Source: Cricetomys ansorgei
Lineage: Eukaryota; Chordata; Mammalia; Rodentia; Nesomyidae
Length of the DNA: 64,000 nt
Assembly: GCA_026225945.1 (NCBI GenBank)
Contig: JAMJFZ010000711.1
Location: 4,961,501 to 5,025,500 of the forward strand
Reading direction: 5' to 3'
Shown: positions 63,932-64,000 of the stretch, in pieces
Position numbering within the stretch: position 1 is the first letter of the stretch
Layout of the letters: every line of letters begins with the position of its first letter
Notes under the pieces: model-generated
Database searches by the model: none
Told to the model about the DNA's origin: nothing
The model's input: the letters and a program-made list of their open reading frames with translations, nothing else
Made by a program: the position numbers and the translations under genes

Positions 63932-64000
63932 GGGGATGGAGAGATGGCTCAGCAGTTGAGAGTATGGGCTACTATTCCAGAGGACCTGGATTAGATTCTT
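63932..64000 (+). repeat. B2-family SINE, cut by the window edge
   Basis: 'gatggagagatggctcagca' and 'ccagaggacctggattagat'. The element continues beyond the window. Confidence 0.92.

Noticed and set aside
1..64000. Search for CRISPR arrays, bacterial or phage genes and integrons
   Set aside because: No regularly spaced identical repeats with unique spacers, no dense coding, no ribosome-binding sites. All repeat types are those of a rodent nuclear genome.

Overview
The window is nuclear DNA from a muroid rodent. It is dense in the SINE set found only in rodents: B1 copies with the 'cctttaatcccagcac' core, B2/B3 copies with 'ctggagagatggctcag', B4 and ID-type pieces. It also has URR1-type hAT remnants, rodent LINE-1 3'-UTR pieces and long CA/GA/GATA microsatellites. 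Most B1 copies read 'ggatctctgtgagtt' rather than the common house-mouse form, and ID copies are rare. That mildly favours a muroid other than Mus or Rattus, such as a cricetid, but the species call is weak. No prokaryotic operon, CRISPR array or phage is present. Long open frames are mostly SINE or microsatellite translations and are not genes.

Layout. Positions 1-46,240 are intergenic or intronic DNA: interspersed repeats, simple repeats and AT-rich unique stretches. Two gene-derived or gene-like relics are visible there. One is a clear processed pseudogene of NDUFA5 (about 36.55-36.97 kb). The other is an unidentified, decayed cDNA-like stretch (about 10.9-11.95 kb). Older layers (L2, MIR, old L1) are recognisable at many places, several of them split by younger SINEs.

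Positions 46,240-52,350 are free of SINEs and hold the only convincing gene-control region. This is a CpG island at about 48.42-49.04 kb with a YY1 element, two oppositely oriented ZNF143/THAP11-type elements, a CCAAT box and a CRE/C-EBP-like composite. It is probably a divergent promoter. Downstream on the plus strand a sequence ends in a strong splice donor (CAG|GTGAGT at 49,207/49,208). About 9.3 kb further on, a strong acceptor (58,554/58,555) opens directly into a 152-codon reading frame in the compatible phase. On the minus strand a good acceptor at 47,778 opens into a short terminal reading frame with a stop and an AATAAA. I could not name either gene.

Positions 52,350-64,000 would be intron 1 and beyond of the plus-strand transcript. 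They contain many SINEs, a large polypyrimidine tract, a head-to-head B1 pair and an old L1 3' end. Repeat boundaries were set by eye and are usually good to about 10-20 bases. Family names come from remembered consensus features, not from a search.
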